From Hwangdonia seohaensis (GTDB lineage Bacteria > Bacteroidota > Bacteroidia > Flavobacteriales > Flavobacteriaceae): 64,000 nt of DNA. Below the pieces are notes generated by a model. It saw nothing but the letters and a program-made list of their open reading frames with translations. It was not told the DNA's origin and did no database searches. The stretch covers positions 620,001-684,000 of the forward strand of contig NZ_JAVSCK010000002.1 in NCBI RefSeq assembly GCF_031932625.1, read 5' to 3'. A program made the translations under genes and the position numbers. Of this stretch, positions 17,670 to 26,110 are shown piece after piece. Each line of letters opens with the position of its first letter. Within the stretch, counting starts at the first letter, position 1.

Positions 17670-18632
17670 TTAATCTTTTTGTTTAATTTCGTTTCCCTCA
17701 GCATCGTACTGTTTTGGTTTTTTCCCGAATAAAGAAAAATGCACATAGCGCTTGGGGTTTAATTTCATATCTTCCAACAACTGCTCCAATTGTAACGTGG
17801 CACCTTCTAAGTTTTCGTATAAACCTTCATCCTTTAGGAGTTTGCCCATCGAGCCTTCGCCATTTTCTAAATTAGCGATGATTTTATCGAAATTTTGAAG
17901 GGTTGATTCTAAATTCTTTATGGTCTTTTTAAGGTCCGATTCTGAAATGGTATGTGTTATTTTTGCTAAATCGCCGGTTAGTTTTTCAGCATTAGTTAAA
18001 ACGCTATCAATCTTAACCTGATTACCCTTAATGACTTGATTTAGAGCAAGCGAGGTGCTTTTAAATGAATCTATAGTAGAGCTTAAACTGGCAATACTTT
18101 TTTTAAGGTTCGTTTTGGTTTGGGCATCAAAAACCTGGTTTAAATTATTCAACAAACTATCTGCGCTCACCATCATATTTTCAATCTTACCTTGTAAGGG
18201 TGTGAGTTTTTGATTAACCAATTCGCTTAATCCGGCTTTTACCGAGCCTTGTAAGTACGACTCTTTTTCAGCATTACCGGCATTATCAAAGGCAGGGACA
18301 ATGGCAATCGCCTTTCCGCCTATTAAACCTGTTTCATAAAGTTCCGCTTTACTGTTTTTTGAAAACTGAAAATCGTTATCCACTAAAAGCTTTACCAATA
18401 ACTTACCGGAACCATCTCCTTTAAAACCTATGCTAATCACTTTTCCAACAATTAAACCGTTGATGGTAACTGGGGTTGATGCCGTTAAGCCTTCTACATT
18501 GTCGTAAACGGCGTAAAATGTACGGGAAGAATCGAGTAGGTTTTGGCCTTTTAAATAATTGAATCCGAAAATAAAAAGGATAATTCCTGATATAACTAAT
18601 ATGGCTGCTTTAACTTCTTTTGATATATTCAA
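17670..18632 (-). CDS. MCE/MlaD-family lipid-transport protein
   Basis: 320 residues. A single N-terminal helix (VKAAILVISGIILFIFGFNY) anchors it in the inner membrane. The MCE domain follows at about residues 38-115 (FYAVYDNVEGLTASTPVTIN, GLIVGKVISIGFKGDG). A long helical region (about 130-290) rich in Leu/Asn/Ser resembles the coiled stalk of MCE proteins. It probably forms the hexameric periplasmic ring of a phospholipid transporter, but no MlaE/MlaF permease or ATPase genes are adjacent. No ATG is available; TTG at 18632 is the likely start. It is flanked by the amidase (51 bases) and the Fe-S subunit (12 bases). Confidence 0.85.
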   Translation of the reverse strand: MNISKEVKAAILVISGIILFIFGFNYLKGQNLLDSSRTFYAVYDNVEGLTASTPVTINGLIVGKVISIGFKGDGSGKLLVKLLVDNDFQFSKNSKAELYETGLIGGKAIAIVPAFDNAGNAEKESYLQGSVKAGLSELVNQKLTPLQGKIENMMVSADSLLNNLNQVFDAQTKTNLKKSIASLSSTIDSFKSTSLALNQVIKGNQVKIDSVLTNAEKLTGDLAKITHTISESDLKKTIKNLESTLQNFDKIIANLENGEGSMGKLLKDEGLYENLEGATLQLEQLLEDMKLNPKRYVHFSLFGKKPKQYDAEGNEIKQKD

Positions 18633-18683
18633 AATAAATATGTTTAGATAAACAAATTTAAGATAAATTTAAAAAGAATGAAT

Positions 18684-19793
18684 CTAATTAGCAGTTGTTT
18701 TTAAAGCTTCGGTTAAAGATATTTTTTCACCATCTTTAAATGCCACGATGTAACCGGTTTTAAAACCAGCGGTTTTGGCTTCTTCTTCCAGCTTTTTTAT
18801 GGTATTGTAATTTGAGGTTTCGCCGTAAAAATATTTATATAAATTGTTTTCCTTGATTCTGGAAACATTGTTTAAGCCTTTAAAATTATACGGCTTGGTT
18901 TCTAGGGCCTTTGAGCTTGCAGCAATTTGTACCTTGAAGACAATGTTGGTGTAAACCTCGTCTGTTTGCTCAGCAACCTCTTGTATATCATCTGCATAAA
19001 CAGGGTGGCTAACATTTAAATATAAGGCTTTTTTGTACTCTAAAATAGCATCTTTTATGGCCAAAGCCATTTCTGTTTGTCCTTTTTTTGAATTTAAATA
19101 AGCGCCTTCCCTTTTGTTGGTTAAAAACCCGAGTTCTACCAAAACGCTGGGCATCACGGTTTGATGCAATACAATAAAACCGGCTTGTTTTACTTTTCGG
19201 TCTTTTCGTTTTAATCTTTTCGCAAAATTATCCTGAATTAAGCCTGCCAACTGTATGCTTTGGTCTAAATATTCTTCTTGCCCCAATAAAATACTAATCA
19301 CGGATTCTGGCGAATTGGGATCGAAACCATCATAATTTGTTTCGTGATCTTTTTCATAAAAAATAGCTGAATTCTCTTTTTTTGCGACTTCAAAATTTGT
19401 CTGGTTTCTGTGTGTTCCCAGAACAAAGGTGCCAGCGCCATAAGCTTGACTGGTATGCGAATCGCAATGCACCGAAACAAACAAATCGGCATTGGCCTTA
19501 TTTGCTATTTTTCCTCGAACGAATAAATCGACAAGCACATCTGTTTTACGGGTATAAACTACCTCTATGTCTGGATTTTTTTCAAGCTCTTTGCCTATGG
19601 CCAAAACCACTTTTAAAGCAATGTCTTTTTCTTTATAACCATTGCCCAAATTCCCCGGATCTCGTCCGCCATGGCCAGCATCTAAAACCACAACAAATTT
19701 ATCGTTGGCTTGAATATCATCAACATTTATAAAAGAAGAAAATGTTAATACTATTATAAAAGATACGAAAAGTAATATTCTGGACGTTTTCAT
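18684..19793 (-). CDS. N-acetylmuramoyl-L-alanine amidase (Amidase_3)
   Basis: 369 residues from ATG 19793, which gives a clean signal peptide (MKTSRILLFVSFIIVLTFSS). The zinc amidase domain covers about residues 30-265: VVVLDAGHGGRDPG has the first His ligand, GYKEKDIAL the Glu, FVSVHCDSH the second His, and PSVLVELGFLTNKREG the catalytic Glu region. The enzyme cleaves the amide bond between MurNAc and the stem peptide during cell separation. A C-terminal SPOR-like segment (VFKVQIAASSKALETKPYNF to the end) probably targets denuded septal peptidoglycan. It is divergent from lptD. Confidence 0.92.
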   Translation of the reverse strand: MKTSRILLFVSFIIVLTFSSFINVDDIQANDKFVVVLDAGHGGRDPGNLGNGYKEKDIALKVVLAIGKELEKNPDIEVVYTRKTDVLVDLFVRGKIANKANADLFVSVHCDSHTSQAYGAGTFVLGTHRNQTNFEVAKKENSAIFYEKDHETNYDGFDPNSPESVISILLGQEEYLDQSIQLAGLIQDNFAKRLKRKDRKVKQAGFIVLHQTVMPSVLVELGFLTNKREGAYLNSKKGQTEMALAIKDAILEYKKALYLNVSHPVYADDIQEVAEQTDEVYTNIVFKVQIAASSKALETKPYNFKGLNNVSRIKENNLYKYFYGETSNYNTIKKLEEEAKTAGFKTGYIVAFKDGEKISLTEALKTTAN

Positions 19794-19824
19794 AAGTGTT
19801 TTTAACGCGTAAAAATTCGGTTTA

Positions 19825-19845
19825 TTACTCCACAACATGGAGTAA
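19825..19845. promoter_or_regulatory. Perfect 8-bp inverted repeat in the amidase/lptD divergent gap
   Basis: TTACTCCA (19825-19832) and TGGAGTAA (19838-19845) are perfect inverted arms around a five-base spacer. The site lies in the 112-base gap between two divergent envelope genes, 31 bases upstream of the amidase ATG. It may be an operator for a dimeric regulator or a hairpin in the leader of the amidase transcript. Confidence 0.45.
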
Positions 19846-19900
19846 ACATTTAATTTTAAATTTTTCCGTTGAATAATAAATTATCACAGAAAAATATATG

Positions 19901-19908
19901 TAATTTTG
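19901..19908 (+). promoter_or_regulatory. -7-type element TAATTTTG overlapping the apparent lptD start
   Basis: TAATTTTG matches the Bacteroidota -7 consensus TAnnTTTG. Its last three bases are the TTG at 19906-19908 that opens the lptD reading frame. If this is the real promoter, translation must begin downstream, for example at the in-frame TTG at 19954, which would directly precede the signal peptide. Confidence 0.35.
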
Positions 19909-22689
19909 GCAATTCAAAAACCGAGCCATACTTTTACAAAAATACATTTAAAAGCGTTGCGTACAAACAACTTTAAAATACTTTTTGCATTAAGTTTTAC
20001 AGTGTTTATTAACACGTTTAGCTTCGCTCAAGATATTCCGAAACCTACAGATAGTATTAAACCCACGGTTAAAGATAGTGTAGTTGTTAATGCCAAGGAT
20101 TTTGTAAAAAATGAAGCTCCGGATGAAAAAGCGCAAGATTCCACCACTACAGATTCCATTAAGCCAAAAAAAGAATTATTAGAGCATATTGTAAGATACA
20201 GCGCTAAGGATTACACGTCGTTCAATCAAAAAAAACAGAAATTATTTTTATATAATGATGCCCAAATTGATTACGGCGACATCAATATAAAATCGGGAAG
20301 CATTGTTATAGATTACAGCACCAATACGGTTTACGCCAAAGGTATTTTAGATTCTGTTGGCACCTATTCGCAAGCACCTGTATTTACCCAAGGTCAAAAT
20401 ATAGTTGAACCCGATTCGATTGTTTTTAATACCCAAACCGAAAAAGCTTTAATCTACAATTCTAAAACCGAGCAATCCGGTGGCACCGTTATTGCCCAAG
20501 TGACAAAAAAGGAAAACGATTCGGTTTATTTTATACACCGTGGAAAATACACAACCGCCGAGGATTTAGACGACCCAGAATATTACATTTTATTGAGAAA
20601 AGCCAAAATAGTTCCGGGTAAAAAAATTGTAACGGGTTTAGCCAATCTTTTTATTTACGAGGTTCCAACGCCCATTGGTGTGCCTTTTGCATTTTTTCCG
20701 CAAAGCGAAAAACAAACCTCTGGTGTTTTAATTCCTACTTTTGGCGAGCAGAACGACCGCGGTTATTTTTTGCAAAACGGCGGGTATTATTTTGCCATAA
20801 ACGATTATGTAGATTTGGCGGTTTTAGGCGATTATTACACGAACGGAAGCTATGGTTTGCGATTGGAAAACACCTATGCCAAACGTTATAGGTTTAGAGG
20901 AAATGTTGGGTTTAGGTACGAAAACCTGATTACCAGTGAGCGTGGTTTTCCCGATTACGGAAAATCTACGGTGTACAATTTACGCTGGTCGCACAGTCAA
21001 GATAGTAAGGCAAACCCCAGTTCGCGTTTTTCGGCATCGGTAAACTTGGGTAGTAGCACGTATTACAGGCAATCTGTAAATCAAATTAATACGGGTGCTT
21101 TTTTAAATAACACCTTGTCGTCCTCGGTATCATATTCCAAAACTTTTGAAGGCGAACCCTCGGTAAACTACAGCGTTACCGCAACCCATTCCCAAAATAC
21201 CAATACGGAGCAAATTAATATGACGCTTCCTACTTTTCAAGGAAACGTGAGCAGAATTTTTCCGTTTGCCCCTAAAAACGGGTCAAAAAAAGGCATCATT
21301 CAAAATATAAATTTTCAGTATAGCGTGCGTGGTGAAAACCGGATTCAAACCACCGATTCCCTGTTCTTTAAAAAAGAAATGTTTGATGATGCCAAAACAG
21401 GTTTTCAGCATTCCATTCCTATCAGTACAAACTTTAAAGTGTTTAAACATTTTAGCTTAAGTACATCGGCTAGTTTTAATGAAGTGTGGACTTTTAAAAC
21501 GATTGATAAATTTTACGATAATTTGACCGATGAAGTGATTACCGAAACCGTAAATGGTTTTGATGCGTTTAGAACCTATAATTTTAGCACCAGTTTAGGA
21601 ACCACGGTTTACGGGATGTTCAACTTTAAAAAAGACAAAGAAAACCCTAAAATCCACGCTATTCGCCATGTTATCCGGCCTTCAATTAGTTATAATATCA
21701 ATCCGGCTTTCGATAAATATTATGAAACCGCCGAAGTTATTAACGCCGACAATCTTACCGCTGCCGATATTGAAATTATTCAAAACGAAAACAATTTGGA
21801 ATACTCGCGTTTTGATGGTGGTCTTTTTGGAACTCCGGGAAAAAACTTCTCCAGTTCCATGGGAATTTCCATTGCCAATAATTTTGAAGCGAAGGTACGC
21901 GATAAAGACAGCACCGCCACCGAGCCCAAAAAAGTGGTTTTACTTAACAACCTAAACTTTTCTACCTCGTACAATTTTGCTGGAGATTCGTTGCAGTGGA
22001 GTCCAGTGAGAATGAGCGGTGGCACCCAGTTGTTTGACAATAAATTGAGCGTGAACTTTGGTGCCACTTTAGATCCGTATGCTTTGGACAATAACAATAG
22101 GCGCATCAATAAATTCAACGTTAACAATGGCGGTAGCCTTTTTAGGTTAACGAGTGCGAACATGACTATGAGTTATTCGCTGTCAAGCAGTAAAAAAGAT
22201 GGCAGTGAAAATCGCAACCAAGGTCGTGCCATACAAGAAAACCTACGCAGTGGCGGTCGAGATGATGATTTATTTGGAGTTTCTGAAGATTTTTCTAGAC
22301 AAAATGAAGATGCCGATAGCAAAAAAGAAGAAGAGCCAAGTGCGTTTTACAACTTTAAAATACCTTGGGATTTGCGTTTAGCCTACGCGGTTAATTACTC
22401 AAATAATACACGACAAAACGAAATATCGTCGCACTCGCTTATGTTTTCCGGCAATATAGAATTATCGCCGAAATGGTCTGTTGGTGCTTCTTCTGGTTAC
22501 GATTTAAAAAACAAGGGTTTTACATACACCCAACTGCGATTTGAACGCGATTTATTAAGTTGGAAAATGAACTTTAGTTGGGTGCCATTTAGCACCAGGG
22601 CATCCTGGAATTTCTTTATCGGCATAAAATCGAATATCTTAAAAGACCTGAAATACGAAAAACGCAGGCAACCCGACCAGCAACTTTAA
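19906..22689 (+). CDS. lptD: LPS-assembly outer-membrane protein LptD
   Basis: About 927 residues. LptD with LptE inserts lipopolysaccharide into the outer leaflet. A signal-peptide core (FKILFALSFTVFINTFSFAQ) precedes a Thr/Lys/Asp-rich linker, then an OstA/LptA-like beta-jellyroll region (IVRYSAKDYTSFNQKKQKLF, IKSGSIVIDYSTNTVYAKGI) at about 95-250, then a large C-terminal beta-barrel from about 270 to the end (VPFAFFPQSEKQTSGVLIPT marks the junction). The frame has no early ATG: the candidates are TTG 19906 or TTG 19954, and the latter gives a conventional signal peptide. An acidic insert (SEDFSRQNEDADSKKEEEPS) lies near residue 800. Confidence 0.85.
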   Translation: MAIQKPSHTFTKIHLKALRTNNFKILFALSFTVFINTFSFAQDIPKPTDSIKPTVKDSVVVNAKDFVKNEAPDEKAQDSTTTDSIKPKKELLEHIVRYSAKDYTSFNQKKQKLFLYNDAQIDYGDINIKSGSIVIDYSTNTVYAKGILDSVGTYSQAPVFTQGQNIVEPDSIVFNTQTEKALIYNSKTEQSGGTVIAQVTKKENDSVYFIHRGKYTTAEDLDDPEYYILLRKAKIVPGKKIVTGLANLFIYEVPTPIGVPFAFFPQSEKQTSGVLIPTFGEQNDRGYFLQNGGYYFAINDYVDLAVLGDYYTNGSYGLRLENTYAKRYRFRGNVGFRYENLITSERGFPDYGKSTVYNLRWSHSQDSKANPSSRFSASVNLGSSTYYRQSVNQINTGAFLNNTLSSSVSYSKTFEGEPSVNYSVTATHSQNTNTEQINMTLPTFQGNVSRIFPFAPKNGSKKGIIQNINFQYSVRGENRIQTTDSLFFKKEMFDDAKTGFQHSIPISTNFKVFKHFSLSTSASFNEVWTFKTIDKFYDNLTDEVITETVNGFDAFRTYNFSTSLGTTVYGMFNFKKDKENPKIHAIRHVIRPSISYNINPAFDKYYETAEVINADNLTAADIEIIQNENNLEYSRFDGGLFGTPGKNFSSSMGISIANNFEAKVRDKDSTATEPKKVVLLNNLNFSTSYNFAGDSLQWSPVRMSGGTQLFDNKLSVNFGATLDPYALDNNNRRINKFNVNNGGSLFRLTSANMTMSYSLSSSKKDGSENRNQGRAIQENLRSGGRDDDLFGVSEDFSRQNEDADSKKEEEPSAFYNFKIPWDLRLAYAVNYSNNTRQNEISSHSLMFSGNIELSPKWSVGASSGYDLKNKGFTYTQLRFERDLLSWKMNFSWVPFSTRASWNFFIGIKSNILKDLKYEKRRQPDQQL

Positions 22690-22789
22690 TTAAATTAATG
22701 CTGAATTTTTCGTTTAATTCATTCATTGTTTAATATTTTTATAAAAATGAATTTTAGATTTTGCGGAAACAGAAGTAAAGAATAACTAG

Positions 22790-22809
22790 ATTCCCTGCTT
22801 CGAGGGAAT
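22790..22809 (+). repeat. Perfect hairpin in the ridA leader
   Basis: ATTCCCT (22790-22796) and AGGGAAT (22803-22809) form a perfect 7-bp stem with a six-base loop, 17 bases before the ridA ATG. The sequence resembles dispersed palindromic repeats of flavobacterial intergenic DNA, so it may be a repeat remnant rather than a dedicated control element. Confidence 0.6.
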
Positions 22810-22826
22810 GGAAAAACCAAAAACCA

Positions 22827-23207
22827 ATGAAAAAAATTATTACAACAACAAATGCCCCTGCTCCTATTGGGCCCTATAATCAAGCTGTTTTAAGCGGTAA
22901 CACCCTTTTCACTTCGGGTCAAATAGCATTTAATCCCGAGACGGGAGAACTTGTTTTGGATGATATTGAAACCGAAACCAAACAGGTTATGGAAAACTTG
23001 AAAGCCGTTTTAAAAGCAGCCAACATGACTTTTGAAAACGTTATAAAGTCTTCGATATTTATTAGTAACATGGATGATTTTGGACGAATTAACGCCATTT
23101 ACGGCAGCTATTTTGTTGATGCCACGGCGCCGGCACGTGAAACCGTTGAAGTAGCCCGATTACCTAAAAGCGTGAATGTTGAAATTAGCATGATTGCCGT
23201 AAAGTAA
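22827..23207 (+). CDS. ridA: RidA-family reactive enamine/imine deaminase
   Basis: 126 residues, the standard YjgF/YER057c/UK114 length. RidA hydrolyses reactive enamine/imine intermediates such as 2-aminoacrylate released by PLP enzymes. Visible signatures are TTTNAPAPIGPYNQAVLSGN at the start, LFTSGQIAFNPETGELV, the block TKQVMENLKAVLKAANMTFE, and the C-terminal substrate-binding loop ATAPARETVEVARLPKSVNV with the key Arg and Glu; the protein ends EISMIAVK. It forms cytosolic trimers in known members. It converges with the hybrid histidine kinase gene across a pair of palindromes. Confidence 0.95.
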   Translation: MKKIITTTNAPAPIGPYNQAVLSGNTLFTSGQIAFNPETGELVLDDIETETKQVMENLKAVLKAANMTFENVIKSSIFISNMDDFGRINAIYGSYFVDATAPARETVEVARLPKSVNVEISMIAVK

Positions 23208-23235
23208 TTACGGATTAATCCTATAATGCACGTCA

Positions 23236-23314
23236 CCCTGAACTTGTTTCAGGGTCACATTATTAATAAAAACCTTTATTAAATATTCATGAGATGCTGA
23301 AACAAATTCAGCAT
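23236..23314. repeat. Pair of dispersed-type palindromes, probably a bidirectional terminator
   Basis: CCCTGAA/TTCAGGG (23236-23254, loop CTTGT) and ATGCTGAA/TTCAGCAT (23294-23314, loop ACAAA) are perfect stems 39 bases apart. They share the CTGAA/TTCAG core. They lie between the convergent ridA and histidine kinase genes and may terminate both. The composition suggests a dispersed REP-type repeat. Confidence 0.6.
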
Positions 23315-23357
23315 GCATAAAATAAGTAACAAAACAAAAGACGGCTATTCTTAGAAA

Positions 23358-24773
23358 TTAAGCGGGCTCATCAATTGAAGCGTATTTTACCAATAACTCT
23401 TTTAGCTTTTCCACTTCGATTGGTTTTGCTAAAAAATCGTCAATTCCTGCTAATTTTGCGTTTTCAATATCCTCATCAAAAGCATTTGCGGAAACAGCAA
23501 TAATGGGCGTTTTATGCTTAGCATATTTTCGGGTTTTCTTGATTTTTTCGGTGGCTTGATAACCATCCAAATCCGGCATATAAATATCCATAAAAACCAT
23601 ATCGAAATCAAGAATCTTGTACAAATCAACGGCCTCCACACCGTTTTTGGCAAAAGTACAATCGGCACCTTGCTGTTCTAACAGGAATTTAATTACTTTC
23701 TGATTCATCCTATTATCCTCGGCGACCAATACGCTAAACTTATCGAACAATATGGGTTTAACCTCTGCGCTTGGGACCTGAACATTTAAAGTCTTTTTTA
23801 GCTGCAAGCTAAAATAAAATGTGGTGCCTTTATTTTCTTTGCTTTCAATTTTAAGTTCGCCGCCCATCAGCTTTACCAAATCCCTGGAAATTGAAAGTCC
23901 GTAACCGCCGCCTCTATAATCACTAAATCTAGATACATCTACTTTATTGGAAGTTTTAAGAATTCTTTTCACTTCGTGAGAACTCATGCCAACACCGGTA
24001 TCCTTTATATAAAAGGTAACGATTTGGTCGTCATCAATACCAACGGTTTGGTCAACAATGATTGTTATTTTTCCGTTATTGGTAAACTTAATTGCGTTGT
24101 TTATCAAATTAATAAGCACCTGCTGGATTTTAGCTACATCGCCTAAAACCAAAAATTTCGCTTCGCTTTCAAACAAGAACTTAAACTCCAATTCCAAACC
24201 TTTTTCCCAAGCTTGGTACTCGAAAATTTTAAATAGTCTCGATAAATCCGACTTTAAATTTATTGCGGCCAAATTCAGCTCCACTTCGCCATCGTCAACC
24301 CTAGCATTATCAATAATCATGTTTACCAATTGCAACAAATGCTCAGAAGAGTAATCCGCAATTTCAACTTGTGCCTTTTGATCGGGATCCAAATTGGTTT
24401 GTTTTAACATATTAAGCATCCCCAATACGGTGTTTAAGGGCGTCCTGATTTCGTAACTCATATTTGCCAAATAAATCGATTTATAATCAGCCGAATCTAA
24501 GGCTTCATTTAGCTGTTCCTTTAAATCATTAATCAGGTTACTTAAATTTTCTATTTCTAATTGGTTGGCGTATTGATTTTTAAAAAAGCTGAAGGCTATC
24601 GCTACTAAAACCAACAAAAGAATAGCCAGCAGTAAAGAAATGCTTTGTAATGCCAAAGGTTCTTCAAGGAAATTAAAGCCAACAAAGAAGATGGATGCAA
24701 AAGCAATACCCACAAAAATCAACAAAATAATTTTTGCAAGCAAGGGTTTTATTTGGTTTTTAAAAAACGGCAT
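23358..24773 (-). CDS. Hybrid histidine kinase-receiver protein lacking the phosphoacceptor histidine
   Basis: 471 residues from ATG 24773. Two membrane helices (about 10-34 and 42-64) with almost no periplasmic loop, then a dimerisation helix, an HATPase domain and a C-terminal receiver (about 345-465). The H-box that should read MSHEIRTPLN reads MSYEIRTPLN: the codon at 24453-24455 is TAC on the coding strand, giving Tyr107. The ATPase motifs appear intact (LINLINNAIKFTNNGK, DTGVGM, GGGYGLSIS), and the receiver keeps its acidic pocket (AEDN, phospho-Asp in FMDIYMPDLDG, and the Lys in LAKPI). It may be a pseudokinase that sequesters or dephosphorylates a partner, or a receiver fed by another kinase. 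Confidence 0.88.
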   Translation of the reverse strand: MPFFKNQIKPLLAKIILLIFVGIAFASIFFVGFNFLEEPLALQSISLLLAILLLVLVAIAFSFFKNQYANQLEIENLSNLINDLKEQLNEALDSADYKSIYLANMSYEIRTPLNTVLGMLNMLKQTNLDPDQKAQVEIADYSSEHLLQLVNMIIDNARVDDGEVELNLAAINLKSDLSRLFKIFEYQAWEKGLELEFKFLFESEAKFLVLGDVAKIQQVLINLINNAIKFTNNGKITIIVDQTVGIDDDQIVTFYIKDTGVGMSSHEVKRILKTSNKVDVSRFSDYRGGGYGLSISRDLVKLMGGELKIESKENKGTTFYFSLQLKKTLNVQVPSAEVKPILFDKFSVLVAEDNRMNQKVIKFLLEQQGADCTFAKNGVEAVDLYKILDFDMVFMDIYMPDLDGYQATEKIKKTRKYAKHKTPIIAVSANAFDEDIENAKLAGIDDFLAKPIEVEKLKELLVKYASIDEPA

Positions 24774-24830
24774 CAAGAGCTATTATAATAAAATAAACTT
24801 ATTAATAAATTTACTAATATCAAAGGTATA

Positions 24831-24838
24831 ACTTACAA
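24831..24838 (-). promoter_or_regulatory. -7 promoter element TACCTTTG for the hybrid kinase
   Basis: CAAAGGTA on the plus strand reads TACCTTTG on the minus strand, an exact TAnnTTTG match 57 bases upstream of the kinase ATG. No convincing -33 box is visible. Confidence 0.4.
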
Positions 24839-24859
24839 ATTAAGGATGGTAATAAAATA

Positions 24860-26092
24860 TTAAGAAGTTTTAATAGATTTACCTATAGAGCCTGTTTTTT
24901 GTGGCTGTAATTCGAAAATAAAGTTGGGTTTTAACAAGCTTTCTTCTTTTCTGTGCGACACGTATAAAATGGCTGTATTGCTTTCGGACGCTATTTTGTT
25001 TACCAGTTTACAAAATAAGGCAGCATCGGTATCGTCCAAACCGTTGGTTGGCTCGTCTAAAATTAGTAAAGGCGGATGTTTAACCATGGCCCTGGCGATA
25101 AGCACCAAACGTTGATGCCCAACGGACAAACTTAAAAAACTTTTGTTTTTTATATGGAACAAATTTAGCACTTTTAGCCATTGATGTGCCAAGGCAATTT
25201 GTCTTTCGTTTGGAATTTTATAAAGCCCGATGGAATCATAAAAACCAGAGATAATCATTTTTTCAATAGGCTGTAAACGCTCAAAACCCCGCAAGTATTC
25301 CGAAGAGAAATAACCGATTTTTCGTTTGATGTCCCAAACACTTTCACCGCTCCCTTTTTTAATGCCGAACAAGGTAATGTCTTGGTTGTAAGCTTTTGGG
25401 TTATCGCCGGAAATAAGACTTAAAAGAGTACTTTTTCCTGAACCGTTTGGACCTGTTAATTGCCAAAATTCGTTGGGTTTAATTTCCCAATTAATGTTTT
25501 TTACAATGGTACGTTCGCCATAACTTACCGTAACATTTTTGAAATTAACCAACGACTTGAAATGATTGTCGTTTTGAATGTACGGTTGGGGTAAACTCAA
25601 CGAAAAATCCATGGATTTGTCGTCGGACAAAACATCTGCTTTTTTGTATAGAACAGGACGATTATTTTCTAATTTATAAAGCTGATTTATAAAAGGAAGG
25701 ATATCTCTTTTTCTATTGGAAATTTGAATTACCGGTATATTTTGGCTTAAGCGGATTAATGTTTTTTCAATATGTTTTTGTGCATTGGCATCTAAATTAC
25801 CAAACACGTTATCGACCAAAATATACTCTGGATTTTGTAAAATGAGGTGTTGTAACAATGCTTTTTTGCGTTCACCTTCGGAGGAGTTCAATAAGCTGTT
25901 TTTTGTGCTGGTAACCACATTATAGTTACCGTGGCGTACTTCTTCATCTATAAACTTATCCAAGGTTTTTTTTGAAAATATAACACCTTTTAAAGTTGAA
26001 AAATAGCCAACAAACTTCTCTGTCACAATGCGCTTAATGAGGAGCTGCTTATCATCATTATTAGATATATAAAACGCAATGTGGTTGTGCAA
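24860..26092 (-). CDS. ABC ATPase with two nucleotide-binding domains, the first degenerate (ModF/PhrA-like)
   Basis: 410 residues from a TTG start; an in-frame stop lies just upstream. The C-terminal domain is a complete ABC ATPase: Walker A GPNGSGKS at 214-221, signature LSVGHQR, Walker B LLILDEPTNGLDD and the switch His in YVSHR. The N-terminal domain (1-150) keeps only a signature-like SSEGER (70-75) and a Walker B-like ILVDN (91-95), with Asn instead of the catalytic Glu and no Walker A. The architecture resembles ModF/PhrA, soluble ABC proteins of unclear function. No permease is adjacent. Confidence 0.85.
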   Translation of the reverse strand: MHNHIAFYISNNDDKQLLIKRIVTEKFVGYFSTLKGVIFSKKTLDKFIDEEVRHGNYNVVTSTKNSLLNSSEGERKKALLQHLILQNPEYILVDNVFGNLDANAQKHIEKTLIRLSQNIPVIQISNRKRDILPFINQLYKLENNRPVLYKKADVLSDDKSMDFSLSLPQPYIQNDNHFKSLVNFKNVTVSYGERTIVKNINWEIKPNEFWQLTGPNGSGKSTLLSLISGDNPKAYNQDITLFGIKKGSGESVWDIKRKIGYFSSEYLRGFERLQPIEKMIISGFYDSIGLYKIPNERQIALAHQWLKVLNLFHIKNKSFLSLSVGHQRLVLIARAMVKHPPLLILDEPTNGLDDTDAALFCKLVNKIASESNTAILYVSHRKEESLLKPNFIFELQPQKTGSIGKSIKTS

Positions 26093-26110
26093 AAACTATA
26101 TTTTTTTAGA

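Noticed and set aside
24860..26092. Molybdate transport ATP-binding subunit
   Set aside because: The ModF-like architecture alone does not show molybdate transport. No permease or binding protein is adjacent, and the first nucleotide site is degenerate.
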